This document shows, piece by piece, positions 33,629 through 42,076 of a DNA stretch of 47,816 bases. A program made the position numbers and the translations under genes. The notes under the pieces were generated by a model. That model did no database searches. It had not been told where the DNA came from and was given only the letters and a program-made list of their open reading frames with translations. The stretch covers positions 1-47,816 of IMG/VR virus record IMGVR_UViG_3300036771_000042. The stretch is one strand, 5' to 3'. The stretch is from a virus. Numbering within the stretch: the stretch's first letter is position 1; every line of letters begins with the position of its first letter.

Positions 33629-33988
33629 TTGTATTTAAAAATTAATGGTGCTGACATTGCGGCCATGCCGTCCACGATCCAAGTTACCGTTCTGGATCTG
33701 GACGACGCGGAGAGTACAACCCGGACCGCCGATGGAACATTGCATAGGGACCGAGTAGCTGTTAAGCGTCAGATTGAGCTAACGTTTAATGCACTTCGAA
33801 TGGATGAGATATCGCCACTGCTAAAGCAAATGAGTGATATCTTTTTTGATTTCACATATCCGGATCCGATGGTGGGCGCCTACATCACCAAGAAGGTATA
33901 TGTGGGGGATCGACCCGCTAACATTCCTTTTGAGAAGGATGGCGTACTTTATTGGAGCGGATTTAAAATGACGCTGACAGAGAGGTGA
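33629..33988 (+). CDS. DUF6711-like tail protein
   Basis: A 119-residue protein starting at TTG after AAGGAGGG. LKINGADIAAMPSTIQVTVL and DDAESTTRTADGTLHRDRVA match the DUF6711 type found between tape measure and tail-tip genes of Firmicutes siphoviruses. Probably a part of the distal tail. Confidence 0.82.
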   Translation: MYLKINGADIAAMPSTIQVTVLDLDDAESTTRTADGTLHRDRVAVKRQIELTFNALRMDEISPLLKQMSDIFFDFTYPDPMVGAYITKKVYVGDRPANIPFEKDGVLYWSGFKMTLTER

Positions 33989-33993
33989 TCTAA

Positions 33994-34554
33994 GTGTTTC
34001 CAATATCACCGATCTATGCGGACTACCTGAAGCGGCCTGATCGAGAATTTATTGTGAAGGCCACCGTGGGGTCTGAAGAATACGACGATACCAAGATTGT
34101 AGATTTCTCCATAGAAAACAGTCTGAGTTTGACGGATGGTTTTGCGCTCGGAACGGCCATCCCTTCCAAACTGACCATCAAGCTCCGGACGAATGAAGTA
34201 ATCCCAGCGAATGCCCGGATCATGCCTTACTTGTCCTTGTCAATGCGGGGCATGACCTGGCTGCAAGCACAGTATCCCTGGGAAGATATGAAGATCTCAT
34301 GGACGGGTACCGGGACAGACTGGCTGCCTTTGGGTGAGTTTTTTGTCGATGATCGTGAGAAGGTCAATGACGTATGGACATTCACCTGCTATGACAAGCT
34401 GGTCTTTGCCGATGCGGCTTACGTTTCCTCATTGACGTATCCGACCACGCAACGTGCCGTGTTCAACGAGATTTGCAACCGGCTTGGATGGACGTATGAC
34501 AGTAGTGTGGTGATCAATGCTAATTATCGCATTCAGGCAGGACCAGCTGGCTAA
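33994..34554 (+). CDS. Tail-tip protein, N-terminal part cut by ochre codon
   Basis: The first 186 residues of a tail-tip protein (FPISPIYADYLKRPDREFIV, VDFSIENSLSLTDGFALG, EFFVDDREKVNDVWTFTCYD). It ends at TAA 34552..34554; after one more codon the same frame goes on at ATG 34558 as MRQVLQYIAAANSASLYI. Related proteins run through this point (typically a GYTMR-like sequence), so a single change from a tyrosine or tryptophan codon probably made the stop. It might still work as two chains if re-initiation occurs at the adjacent ATG. Confidence 0.75.
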   Translation: MFPISPIYADYLKRPDREFIVKATVGSEEYDDTKIVDFSIENSLSLTDGFALGTAIPSKLTIKLRTNEVIPANARIMPYLSLSMRGMTWLQAQYPWEDMKISWTGTGTDWLPLGEFFVDDREKVNDVWTFTCYDKLVFADAAYVSSLTYPTTQRAVFNEICNRLGWTYDSSVVINANYRIQAGPAG

Positions 34555-34557
34555 ACG

Positions 34558-36048
34558 ATGCGCCAGGTGCTGCAATACATTGCGGCAGCCAACAGCGCCA
34601 GCCTGTATATCGATAAAGCCGGTACCGTGAAATTCAAGCGGTTTACCGCTTCAGATGAACCGGTCTTTGAGATGACCACTTTTGATTACTCTTCTGTGAG
34701 ACAAACGAACCCGGTCAAGACGTACACACGGGTAGTTGTCACCTACAACACGGAGGATGAGCTGCAGTATGAAGCAGGAACCGGAGATGACAACCATACC
34801 CTATACCTGGAGAATCCGTTCATGACTCAGGCCATGGTCAATGATCTGAGGGCCACGCTGAACGGATTCTCTTATCTTCCACTCACCATGAGGGCGCAGG
34901 GGTATCCCCAGCTGGAACAGGGTGATGTAATCGCGTTTGAGCAGCAAGAAGGGACGTCCTGGGACGAGACCGTATCAACCTGGGAGGATACGCATATTCC
35001 GTGGGATGGCATCGTCAGATATAAATCGCTGATCCTGCACCAGGTGTTCCGGTTTGCCGGCGGACTTAGCATGACACTGGAAGCACCGTCAGTATCCGAG
35101 CAGCAGAGCGAATTCAAAGTGGACGGTACGTTGACCACTGCAGTCAATAAGTTGAACAAGGAAGCTGTGAAGGAAGGTAAGTCTTATTACGGGGCAACGC
35201 TCACCCGTACAGAGGGGCTGACCATTGAACGCGAGGATCATCTGAGCAAGGTGATTCTAAACAGTGATAAGATGTCGTTCCAAGCGAATGGCCAAGATGC
35301 AATCTATTTCGATATCCCAAGCAGACGTTACAAGTTTAACGGTACGCTGGAAGCGACAGACGGTGTATTCAGTGGGAATCTGCAGGCAGCCGGAGGTACA
35401 TTCTCCGGTAACCTAAGTGCTGCAGGCGGGACATTTCGGGGTACGCTACAAGGTGTTGACGGAACGTTTAGCGGCGCACTTCAAGCAGCCAGCGGAACAT
35501 TCCGAGGTACATTAGTAGCTGGTCGGGTTGAGGGTGGCGAGATCATTGGTTCATACATCCAAGGTGCTGACATCCTGGGTAGTAAAATTAGGACAGCAGC
35601 TAGTGGTGACCGGATCGAGCTTGACCCCAATGGATTTACATTTTACGACTATAACAATGCTCGTCGGGTCACCTTGGGTACAAACCAAGTAGCCGGGATC
35701 TCCGGACACACGTATTACAATTCCAGCGGTCAGTCTCAAGGACTTATCTATGCCAATTCAAGCGAGTTGGCGGTCATAGGTAATAACGGGTTGCTAGTGG
35801 GTGCCACATCGGGTACAACGACTTTGCAAGGGAATGTAAGATTTACAGGCGGTAGCGTGAGTGGCCTGTCATTGAGTACAGATCAGGTGGTCGGGCTTCA
35901 ATCTCAACTGCAATCCCTACAAAATCAAATAAACTCGTTAAACTACGCGCTTAACAACCATAAGCATCCATTCACATTGCCAACGCACAATCACGGTATT
36001 GCAGGGGCAGCTAATTGGGGTGGAACCTTTACGACATCAACTCCGTAA
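34558..36048 (+). CDS. Tail-tip / fibre protein, C-terminal part
   Basis: A 496-residue continuation, in the same frame, of the protein cut at 34552. The first 180 residues are beta-rich baseplate-like sequence. Residues about 260-320 hold five 11-residue repeats of the type GTFSGNLQAAG, which probably form a triple-stranded fibre. Near the end a coiled coil (LQSQLQSLQNQINSLNYALN) is followed by a His-rich HKHPFTLPTHNHG motif, as in metal-binding tips of phage fibres. The full gene would be 33994..36048 (about 684 residues). Confidence 0.8.
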   Translation: MRQVLQYIAAANSASLYIDKAGTVKFKRFTASDEPVFEMTTFDYSSVRQTNPVKTYTRVVVTYNTEDELQYEAGTGDDNHTLYLENPFMTQAMVNDLRATLNGFSYLPLTMRAQGYPQLEQGDVIAFEQQEGTSWDETVSTWEDTHIPWDGIVRYKSLILHQVFRFAGGLSMTLEAPSVSEQQSEFKVDGTLTTAVNKLNKEAVKEGKSYYGATLTRTEGLTIEREDHLSKVILNSDKMSFQANGQDAIYFDIPSRRYKFNGTLEATDGVFSGNLQAAGGTFSGNLSAAGGTFRGTLQGVDGTFSGALQAASGTFRGTLVAGRVEGGEIIGSYIQGADILGSKIRTAASGDRIELDPNGFTFYDYNNARRVTLGTNQVAGISGHTYYNSSGQSQGLIYANSSELAVIGNNGLLVGATSGTTTLQGNVRFTGGSVSGLSLSTDQVVGLQSQLQSLQNQINSLNYALNNHKHPFTLPTHNHGIAGAANWGGTFTTSTP

Positions 36049-36090
36049 TGTATCATAATAGGTAAATTGCACCATTACGGAGGTCGAAGA

Positions 36091-36669
36091 ATGAAGAAAA
36101 TTGCATATATAGCAGGGGGTATCCTGATTGGAGTCGTTGTTTCGACAGCAGGCGGGGCGTTTGCTGATCAAGTCAAATCCTTGGTGGGCAAGAAGGTAAC
36201 AGGTGAGTACACGGTCATTGTAGACGGAAAAAAACTTTCGGACAAGGGAGCGGTTATTGATTCGAGGGCAAACGTTCCAGCTCGAGCACTGTCCGAGGCG
36301 TTAGGAGCTGATGTTCAAGTGTCAGGTAAAACAATAACCATTACATCGGAAGGTGAAGGGACGAGCACACTTATCACGGACTCTTCATCAACTACACCTA
36401 CCTCTTCAACCAATAAATATATTGGCGGGTCTAAATCTAGCCTTACAACGCTAAAAGATAGCATCGTAAACAATACAATTAAGCCCACTGAAGAAGGTAG
36501 ACAGCGTATTCTTAAACAAATAGCTGATCTTAAAGAAGCAGAAGCTAGCGGCATTCCAGTATCCAATATCGGAATTTTTGAAAATGAGTTAGCTTCTTAT
36601 GACAAAATCCTGGCCGATGCAGAAGCTGACCTAAAGCTGATCGATGAAGCCTTGACTACAGCGAAATAA
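36091..36669 (+). CDS. Secreted 'stalk' protein with copper amine oxidase-like domain
   Basis: A 192-residue protein with a signal peptide (MKKIAYIAGGILIGVVVSTA, cleavage near FADQ), then a copper amine oxidase N-terminal-like ('stalk') domain of about 60 residues (VIDSRANVPARALSEALGAD, VSGKTITI). A Ser/Thr linker and a helical end follow. The ATG at 36091 follows ACGGAGGTCG. This domain is frequent on surfaces of Paenibacillus and Clostridia and in their prophages, where it sits beside tail-tip genes. Possible roles are wall binding or lysogen surface change. Confidence 0.85.
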   Translation: MKKIAYIAGGILIGVVVSTAGGAFADQVKSLVGKKVTGEYTVIVDGKKLSDKGAVIDSRANVPARALSEALGADVQVSGKTITITSEGEGTSTLITDSSSTTPTSSTNKYIGGSKSSLTTLKDSIVNNTIKPTEEGRQRILKQIADLKEAEASGIPVSNIGIFENELASYDKILADAEADLKLIDEALTTAK

Positions 36670-36686
36670 ATTCATGAGCCAAATGA

Positions 36687-36712
36687 GAGTCCATATGCGT
36701 GGGCTCTTTTTT
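36687..36712 (+). terminator. Intrinsic terminator after stalk protein gene
   Basis: GAGTCC and GGGCTC pair (one wobble) around eight bases, followed by six T. Confidence 0.8.
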
Positions 36713-36736
36713 GTTGCCTAAAAAGGAGTGAACAGC

Positions 36737-36907
36737 ATGGATGAACAGCGATTACGTGAGATTATCCGCGAAGAGTTGAGGGCACACGATGATCAGAGAA
36801 AAGCTGAGGTTATCACGATTCGGGTCAATGATCAGATGAAGACCACCATGCTTGAGGTCCTGAAGGACCTTAATAAGAACACGGCTAAATCACCTTTAAA
36901 ACTTTAA
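36737..36907 (+). CDS. Small 56-residue tail-region protein
   Basis: It begins MDEQRLREIIREELRAHDDQ, with AAAAAGGAG seven to eight bases before the ATG. It is charged and helical. The element IIREELRAH recurs as VVREELAAH in the next gene, so the two may share a helical interaction motif or be related. Function is unknown. Confidence 0.65.
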   Translation: MDEQRLREIIREELRAHDDQRKAEVITIRVNDQMKTTMLEVLKDLNKNTAKSPLKL

Positions 36908-36935
36908 TCCAAAATAAACGAAATGAGGGATTTGC

Positions 36936-37166
36936 ATGAGATCAACAGAAGGATCAAAGGAACTTGCAGGAGAGGTTATCGTTCCTCTCAAGATTGAGTT
37001 TGTGGAGGGATCAGAGTTACCGTTGGAGGAATTGATCAGGAAGGTTGTTCGTGAGGAATTAGCCGCTCACGGGGAACGGCTAACAGGTGAACCAGAAGTG
37101 ATAGCAATAAGCGATGAAAACAAAAAAGCACTTGCAGATTACTTGAAGCTTAATCCAACAATTTGA
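36936..37166 (+). CDS. Small tail-region protein with REEL-AH motif
   Basis: A 76-residue protein, beta-like at the start (EVIVPLKIEFVEGSELPLEE), then the helix IRKVVREELAAHGERL shared with the preceding small protein. Its ATG follows AAATGAGGGAT. The 3' end overlaps the convergent minus-strand gene by 28 bases. No family is recognised. Confidence 0.65.
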   Translation: MRSTEGSKELAGEVIVPLKIEFVEGSELPLEELIRKVVREELAAHGERLTGEPEVIAISDENKKALADYLKLNPTI

Positions 37167-37495
37167 TCTGCAAACAAAAGCATATGAGTTATAACGTGCT
37201 GCGGCTCTTTAAAGCCGAACGGGGTTATTTTCGCATCGTGAACAAGGAGCAATGATTCCTTGTCAGATTCAGCACCTTTTACTGCAGCAGCTTGTAAGTA
37301 CGTGTCTACAGGATCTAAATCTGCAAAGTTTGATTCTTTAATGAATTCAATGCTTTTTGCTTGTATGTGACCGAAGTTTGTAAAAATAAGAACTTGAAGT
37401 TCATTATCTGCAGACTTCATACCTGAGTTAGTTACCTGCAATATCTCATTTAATTTGACTGTAGTTAATGACTTTATATTAGTTTGGGTCATCAT
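37139..37495 (-). CDS. Minus-strand accessory protein in tail region
   Basis: A 118-residue protein on the strand opposite to all tail genes. AAAGGAGG lies seven bases before the first ATG. It reads MMTQTNIKSLTTVKLNEILQ, with ESLLLVHDAKITPFGFKEPQ later, and looks like a small alpha/beta protein. An isolated reverse gene of AT-rich composition between tail genes is typical of a moron expressed in the lysogen. No function can be assigned. The 68 bp upstream, shared with the divergent gene, holds ATAGG/CCTAT arms but no clear promoter. Confidence 0.65.
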   Translation of the reverse strand: MMTQTNIKSLTTVKLNEILQVTNSGMKSADNELQVLIFTNFGHIQAKSIEFIKESNFADLDPVDTYLQAAAVKGAESDKESLLLVHDAKITPFGFKEPQHVITHMLLFADQIVGLSFK

Positions 37496-37578
37496 TTTGA
37501 ACCTCCTTTCTCAAATAATAGGTCTAGCATCCTATACATTCGACAAAAAGGGAGGTTTTTCCTTTGGAGGTGCAAAAT

Positions 37579-37785
37579 TTGAAAATTAAGAAAGTGCTTG
37601 AGCTGTCCATCGATGTAGATGACATGTTTAATGAATTGCCACATATTCTGCGTGCATTGCTTGATACGATGCCCAACAGCGAATCGAAGCTTGCCTTACT
37701 CAAAACAATCAAGATGGACGTGGATAATCTTTTGGAAGGAGCTGAGTCAGATGGCCAACCGTTACGGGAACCTGGTCGGAAGTAA
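37579..37785 (+). CDS. Small protein before tail fibre gene
   Basis: A 68-residue protein starting at TTG eight bases after TTGGAGG. It is acidic and helical (ELSIDVDDMFNELPHILRAL) and its last codons overlap the fibre start. No family is recognised. It could be a fibre chaperone by position. Confidence 0.6.
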   Translation: MKIKKVLELSIDVDDMFNELPHILRALLDTMPNSESKLALLKTIKMDVDNLLEGAESDGQPLREPGRK

Positions 37786-40027
37786 GAAGATCAGTGAGGA
37801 CTTTCAAACGATAAATGTCGGCTTTGATCGTGTTCAGGCTGAAATGGATACCAAGGGTACGCCAGCAGACGCCCAGGCCAAAGCCGATGCAGCCAAGGCC
37901 GCTGCTATTGCTGCGGCTGCTGCTGATCTGGCAGCCCACAAGGCACGCGGAGCTGATGAGCATCCCACGGCAAAAGGCAACGCCGCAGGGTTTATGTCTG
38001 CTGCTGACAAGCTCTTAGTGGATGCCCGCACCAGCGCCGCAACACCTGACACGCTCATGCAGCGTGACGCCGCAGGCCGCGCCAAGGTAGCCGCTCCAGC
38101 CGCAGCAGATGACATTGCCCGTAAAGCTGAAACGGATGCGGTACAGACCAAACTGGACAGCCATGCAGCCGATACGGTTAAGCATGTGACCCAGGCTGAG
38201 CATGACAAACTGACTGGCATTGCTGCAGGAGCTGAGGTGAACCAAAACGCATTCAGCAAGATTAATGATGTCTCTGCCGGTTCCAAAACGGACACGGTTA
38301 CTTTAGTCGGGGGAACAGGGGTTGTGATTACGACCGATCCAGCTAATAAGCGAATATCCTTTACCGTCACCGGAGAATCTACGCCAGGTGCCCATGCATT
38401 ATCCCATCTTCCTGGAGGTACGGACGTCATTCCTGATGCAGAGACAGGCGGCGTATCTGGACTCATGAGCGGAACTGATGCACAGTATCTCAGAGCAGGA
38501 GTGCCAGAACGCTTTGACGAAATTGAGGAATATGTGGCTGATCAGATTGCAGCTATCCCACCTGTCAATGACGCTACGCTTACAGACAAGGGTATCGTCC
38601 AACTGTCTAAGTTAACAACTGGCGATAGGGATACCATAGCAGCTACGGAGTCCGCTGTAGGTGCGGTTCAAGGGCAAGTTGGTACTCTGGCAAATCTACA
38701 GACCACAGAAAAGGGCAACCTGGTTGGAGCAGTCAACGAGGTTTTTACACATGTCGGTGACGGGAAAAATCTCATTAAATCCGCCGTCATCGTCAAAGGG
38801 GGAACGGTAGCAGGGACTTCCCCACACTCTTTTGCAGAACTTGCGGATGGGATCGGGACGATCGAGACAGCCACGGTAATTAATGGTCAGATAAAGCGGA
38901 AAGTTGTTTACGCAGAAAATATCAACGGTAATGACCCTATCTATGCAGTTCCTCAAATCGGTGACATCGTTGAAATATCAGACAAACCGTCAGGTTCTTA
39001 TAGCAGAGGTGTGGCGTATAGTCGAGATGGAAGGTATATGGCTAATGTTTTAGGTGTATCGCCTTTTGTTGTCATATACAAAATAACAGACGGTGTGTAC
39101 ACAAGACTTCCTGACCCTGCCATATTACCAACAGGAGATGCGTATTCGGTAGATTTCAGTCCAGAGGGAGACTTAGTTGTAGCGCATGCAAATGCACCGT
39201 ATATCACGATTTACAAACGTAGCAGTGACACATTTACGAAGCTGCCCAATCCCTCCGTTTTGCCGGCAGGAGCGGGTAACGTAGTTGCCTTTAGCCCAAA
39301 TGGCGTTTATATGGTTGTGGGGCACCAAGGACTCCCTCTTCTCACTGCTTACAAACGTTCAGGTGATACTTTTAAGTCGATAACACTAACAGGACATCCG
39401 AGTTCAGTGCTCGGTATATCTTTTAGTCCAGATGGATTCTATTTGGCATTAGCGCATACAACAACTCCATTTGTTACTATCTTTAAGCGTAATGATGACA
39501 CATTCACAAAGTTACCCAACCCAGCAGCATTGCCAACAGGAAACGGGAAATCTGTTAGTTTCAGTCCAGATGGAGGCATATTGGCAGTCGCCTTTGAATC
39601 ATCTCCGTTTATAGCGCTGTACTCCCGATCTGGAGACGTATTTACTAAAATGGTTAACCCTGATGCATTACCATATGGTTATTCTACCAAAGTGGTATTT
39701 AATACCGAGGGAGATATGTTGGCTGTATCTCACTACGGAACACCTTTTATAGCAGTTTATAGACGTGAAGGCATTTCCTTTATCAAAATGAATAACCCAA
39801 CCACTTTACCGGGAGGGGCTGGCTTGGGTATTGCTTTTAGTCCTGATGGAATAAATTTATCTGTAGTAGGTTCAGGCACTCCGAATCACACAATGTACGA
39901 AATGTCATTACAAGCGTTTATGAGCAACAACTCATTGAGTAATGTAAAAGCGGGTCAAAGTTTAGGATACGCTTTGGAAACTGGAAATACAGGAGACAAA
40001 AAAGATGCAATCTTAATATGGAGGTAG
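37751..40027 (+). CDS. Tail fibre / receptor-binding protein with seven-bladed propeller
   Basis: A 758-residue protein starting at ATG 37751 after GGAAGGAGC. It has an N-terminal attachment part, an Ala-rich region (AKADAAKAAAIAAAAADLAA), fibre elements (GIAAGAEVNQNAF, LTDKGIVQLSKLTTGDRD) and, from about residue 420 to 717, seven repeats of about 46 residues of the type FSPDGxxLAVAH..PFxxIYKR..DTFTKLPNPAALPTG, a WD40-like beta-propeller. A short C-terminal part closes with AILIWR. The propeller is more AT-rich than the stem, suggesting it was exchanged. It probably binds the host surface. Confidence 0.9.
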   Translation: MANRYGNLVGSKKISEDFQTINVGFDRVQAEMDTKGTPADAQAKADAAKAAAIAAAAADLAAHKARGADEHPTAKGNAAGFMSAADKLLVDARTSAATPDTLMQRDAAGRAKVAAPAAADDIARKAETDAVQTKLDSHAADTVKHVTQAEHDKLTGIAAGAEVNQNAFSKINDVSAGSKTDTVTLVGGTGVVITTDPANKRISFTVTGESTPGAHALSHLPGGTDVIPDAETGGVSGLMSGTDAQYLRAGVPERFDEIEEYVADQIAAIPPVNDATLTDKGIVQLSKLTTGDRDTIAATESAVGAVQGQVGTLANLQTTEKGNLVGAVNEVFTHVGDGKNLIKSAVIVKGGTVAGTSPHSFAELADGIGTIETATVINGQIKRKVVYAENINGNDPIYAVPQIGDIVEISDKPSGSYSRGVAYSRDGRYMANVLGVSPFVVIYKITDGVYTRLPDPAILPTGDAYSVDFSPEGDLVVAHANAPYITIYKRSSDTFTKLPNPSVLPAGAGNVVAFSPNGVYMVVGHQGLPLLTAYKRSGDTFKSITLTGHPSSVLGISFSPDGFYLALAHTTTPFVTIFKRNDDTFTKLPNPAALPTGNGKSVSFSPDGGILAVAFESSPFIALYSRSGDVFTKMVNPDALPYGYSTKVVFNTEGDMLAVSHYGTPFIAVYRREGISFIKMNNPTTLPGGAGLGIAFSPDGINLSVVGSGTPNHTMYEMSLQAFMSNNSLSNVKAGQSLGYALETGNTGDKKDAILIWR

Positions 40028-40033
40028 ATTAGT

Positions 40034-40366
40034 ATGACATTTTATGTACAATTAGACGGCGATATTATACGAGACATCATCGAATACCCACATGAGGGTT
40101 ACCAAGAGGCTGAGATCCAAACGCCACTACCTATTGGAATTAACGCAGGCTATTATCGTTGGCAGGATGGACAGGCGGTGCTGGATCAAGCGCTCAAGGA
40201 TGAGGTGGACAAGGCAAGTCGCCCAGCAGATTATGTAGAGCTGGAACAAAGGCTTGCTGCTGCGGAAGTCGAGAATAAAAAGTTGGCCGAAGAGAGCAAC
40301 GCCAATCAGCTAGCCTTGATGGAGCTGCATATGCTTGTACTGAGTGTGTTGCCTGATGAGGGTTAA
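40034..40366 (+). CDS. Small tail-fibre-associated protein
   Basis: A 110-residue protein just behind the fibre gene. A beta-rich N-terminal part (YVQLDGDIIRDIIEYPHEGY, YYRWQDGQAVLD) is followed by a coiled coil (VELEQRLAAAEVENKKLAEE). Proteins of this form lie between the fibre and XkdX genes in many Bacillus-group phages and may help assemble or cap the fibre. Confidence 0.75.
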   Translation: MTFYVQLDGDIIRDIIEYPHEGYQEAEIQTPLPIGINAGYYRWQDGQAVLDQALKDEVDKASRPADYVELEQRLAAAEVENKKLAEESNANQLALMELHMLVLSVLPDEG

Positions 40367-40421
40367 GCTTGCTAGGCTGCTGATCAGTTGGGCCGTAGAA
40401 CTCGTGAGAGGAGGTGAGACG

Positions 40422-40553
40422 ATGTTAGTTGTATACGTAATGATGATTCATAAAGGGTTGATCAAACTGGAGCAAGTACCGCCAGGTAGCCGTGATCAAG
40501 TGGCCGCAGCATTGCAGGCTGGAGACATGGACCAAAACGGAAATATCGTGTAA
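40422..40553 (+). CDS. xkdX: XkdX-family small phage protein
   Basis: A 43-residue protein, MLVVYVMMIHKGLIKLEQVP continuing PGSRDQVAAALQ, matching the short XkdX family found just before holin genes. AGGAGGTGAG precedes the ATG at 40422; a longer in-frame reading back to 40344 is not needed. Function is unknown. Confidence 0.8.
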   Translation: MLVVYVMMIHKGLIKLEQVPPGSRDQVAAALQAGDMDQNGNIV

Positions 40554-40556
40554 CAG

Positions 40557-40613
40557 GCGTTCCGAAATCGGAGCGCTATTTTTGTGCCCTCTGGAGTGGT
40601 CAGGGGGCTTTTT
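40557..40613 (+). terminator. Two tandem intrinsic terminators
   Basis: First stem GCGTTCCG/CGGAGCGC with an AAAT loop and TATTTTTG (40557..40582). Second stem GCCCTCTG/CAGGGGGC with a seven-base loop and five T (40586..40613). Together they close the tail operon before the lysis genes. Confidence 0.85.
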
Positions 40614-40639
40614 ATATTAAATAGATGGGGGATAGGAAG

Positions 40640-41068
40640 TTGGAGAACGTGGGGAAATGGGCTTTGGCCGTGGGTAGTTGGTCGGTGTCTTATTTATTTG
40701 GGGGTTGGTCTGCTGTGCTTGGAGTGTTATTGGTGTTTGTGATTTTTGATTATTTAACTGGGGTTGCTGCAGGTTGGATGTCGGGGGAGCTTAGAAGCAA
40801 AATCGGGATGTTCGGCATCGCTCGTAAGGTATTTATTTTTGCCATGGTCGCGGTTGGTCACTTGGTGGATGGAATCCTTGGCGATGGCCACTTATTCAGG
40901 GATACGGTGGCGTTTTTCTATATTGCCAATGAACTGTTATCGATCACTGAAAATGGCGGGAAAATGGGTGCGCCTATCCCAGCCGTAATTAAACAAGCAA
41001 TTGAAGTATTGAAAGGCAAAGGCGGCAACGACAACGATAAAGGAGCTGGTACAGATGCAAGCGCGTAA
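40640..41068 (+). CDS. Phage holin (phage_holin_4 / TcdE-like)
   Basis: A 142-residue membrane protein starting at TTG 40640 with GGGGGATAGGAAG upstream; an ATG at 40625 has no ribosome site. Hydrophobic helices lie at about 10-45 (SYLFGGWSAVLGVLLVFVIF) and 60-105. DYLTGVAAGW and ANELLSITENGGKMG mark the holin_4 family. It makes the membrane hole that releases the endolysin, whose gene overlaps by 14 bases. Confidence 0.93.
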   Translation: MENVGKWALAVGSWSVSYLFGGWSAVLGVLLVFVIFDYLTGVAAGWMSGELRSKIGMFGIARKVFIFAMVAVGHLVDGILGDGHLFRDTVAFFYIANELLSITENGGKMGAPIPAVIKQAIEVLKGKGGNDNDKGAGTDASA

Positions 41069-41915
41069 ACAGGGGAATGCTCAGGGGATTGACGTATCCC
41101 ATCACAACGGAAATATCGACTTTAGAAAGGTGGCTGCTGACGGGATTTCGTTCGTGTTTATCAAGGCCACACAGGGCAAGTCCTTCCGGTCAACCAAGTT
41201 TCTGCAGTTTGTCCGAGATGCAAAGGCGGCTGGCCTACTGATCGGTGCATACCACTACGTGGATGACTCTGCTGGCAGCGTGGACGCAGCGAAAGCGGAA
41301 GCTCAGAATTTTTATAAAGCTATCCAGGATGCTGGCGGCATTGGGGTATTTGATCTGCCGCCTGTGATGGACTATGAATCAAATAAAAGCGGTTATAGCA
41401 AAGCAACGATTACAGCCGTAGCTAAGACGTTCTTGGAAGAGGTTCATAGGCTTACAGGGGTTAAACCGCTGGTCTATACATACCCAGCGTTCATTGGCAA
41501 TTTTACGGGCTTGTCCTCATATCCGCTCTGGATTGCGCGATACAGCACACAGACGCCTGCTGATGCTTCCGGTTGGACACGTTGGGATTTTTGGCAATAT
41601 TCAGACGGATCAGCAGGGGCTTATCTGCCACGGGGAAACCGAAAGGTGGACGGGATCAGCGGTGCGGTGGACCTGAATGAGTTTGACGGCACGGTTGCAG
41701 AGATGAAAGCCAAATACAGCAAAACGGTGAAGGAGGACAAGCCAGTGACACAGGAGAGAGACATTAACGTGCCAAGCAAGTGGGCAGAGGCAGCATGGGC
41801 TGAGGTTACAGCCAATGGATATTTTGACGGGACACGTCCGGGGGCGCAGATCACACGGGAAGAAATGGCGATTGTGGTTAGCAGGATATTGAAGCATATT
41901 GAACAAAAAGGATAA
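41055..41915 (+). CDS. Endolysin: GH25 muramidase with SLH-like C-terminus
   Basis: A 286-residue lysozyme. The GH25 domain (about 10-215) has Asp13 in GIDVSHHNG, the catalytic pair Asp106 and Glu108 in VMDYES, and the end VDLNEFDGT. After a linker, residues 235-282 (KWAEAAWAEVTANGYFDGTR, ITREEMAIVVSRIL) resemble one S-layer homology repeat, a wall-binding module frequent in Paenibacillus. It cuts the glycan strands of peptidoglycan at lysis. No signal peptide, so it needs the holin. Confidence 0.94.
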   Translation: MQARKQGNAQGIDVSHHNGNIDFRKVAADGISFVFIKATQGKSFRSTKFLQFVRDAKAAGLLIGAYHYVDDSAGSVDAAKAEAQNFYKAIQDAGGIGVFDLPPVMDYESNKSGYSKATITAVAKTFLEEVHRLTGVKPLVYTYPAFIGNFTGLSSYPLWIARYSTQTPADASGWTRWDFWQYSDGSAGAYLPRGNRKVDGISGAVDLNEFDGTVAEMKAKYSKTVKEDKPVTQERDINVPSKWAEAAWAEVTANGYFDGTRPGAQITREEMAIVVSRILKHIEQKG

Positions 41916-41953
41916 TTGTGGTAGAGTTATAACGAATCCGAAAGAATCGGTAC

Positions 41954-41992
41954 AAAAGGCACTGTCAGCATAAAGTTGATAGTGCCTTTTTT
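41954..41992. terminator. Strong terminator after lysis genes
   Basis: AAAAGGCACTGTCA and TGATAGTGCCTTTT pair around nine bases with one mismatch, ending in a T-run. The A-run on the other side makes it active in both directions. It ends the late operon and isolates the accessory region. Confidence 0.9.
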
Positions 41993-42032
41993 CGTATATT
42001 TTGTAATATATGTGTAATAAGTAATGGTTTCA

Positions 42033-42041
42033 TGGTACAAT
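42033..42041 (+). promoter_or_regulatory. Extended -10 promoter of DUF3800 gene
   Basis: TGGTACAAT lies about 36 bases before the start codon in an AT-rich stretch. No good -35 is seen, as often with extended -10 promoters. Confidence 0.5.
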
Positions 42042-42076
42042 ATCCCTAATATACTATAGATAATTGAGGTAATTGA

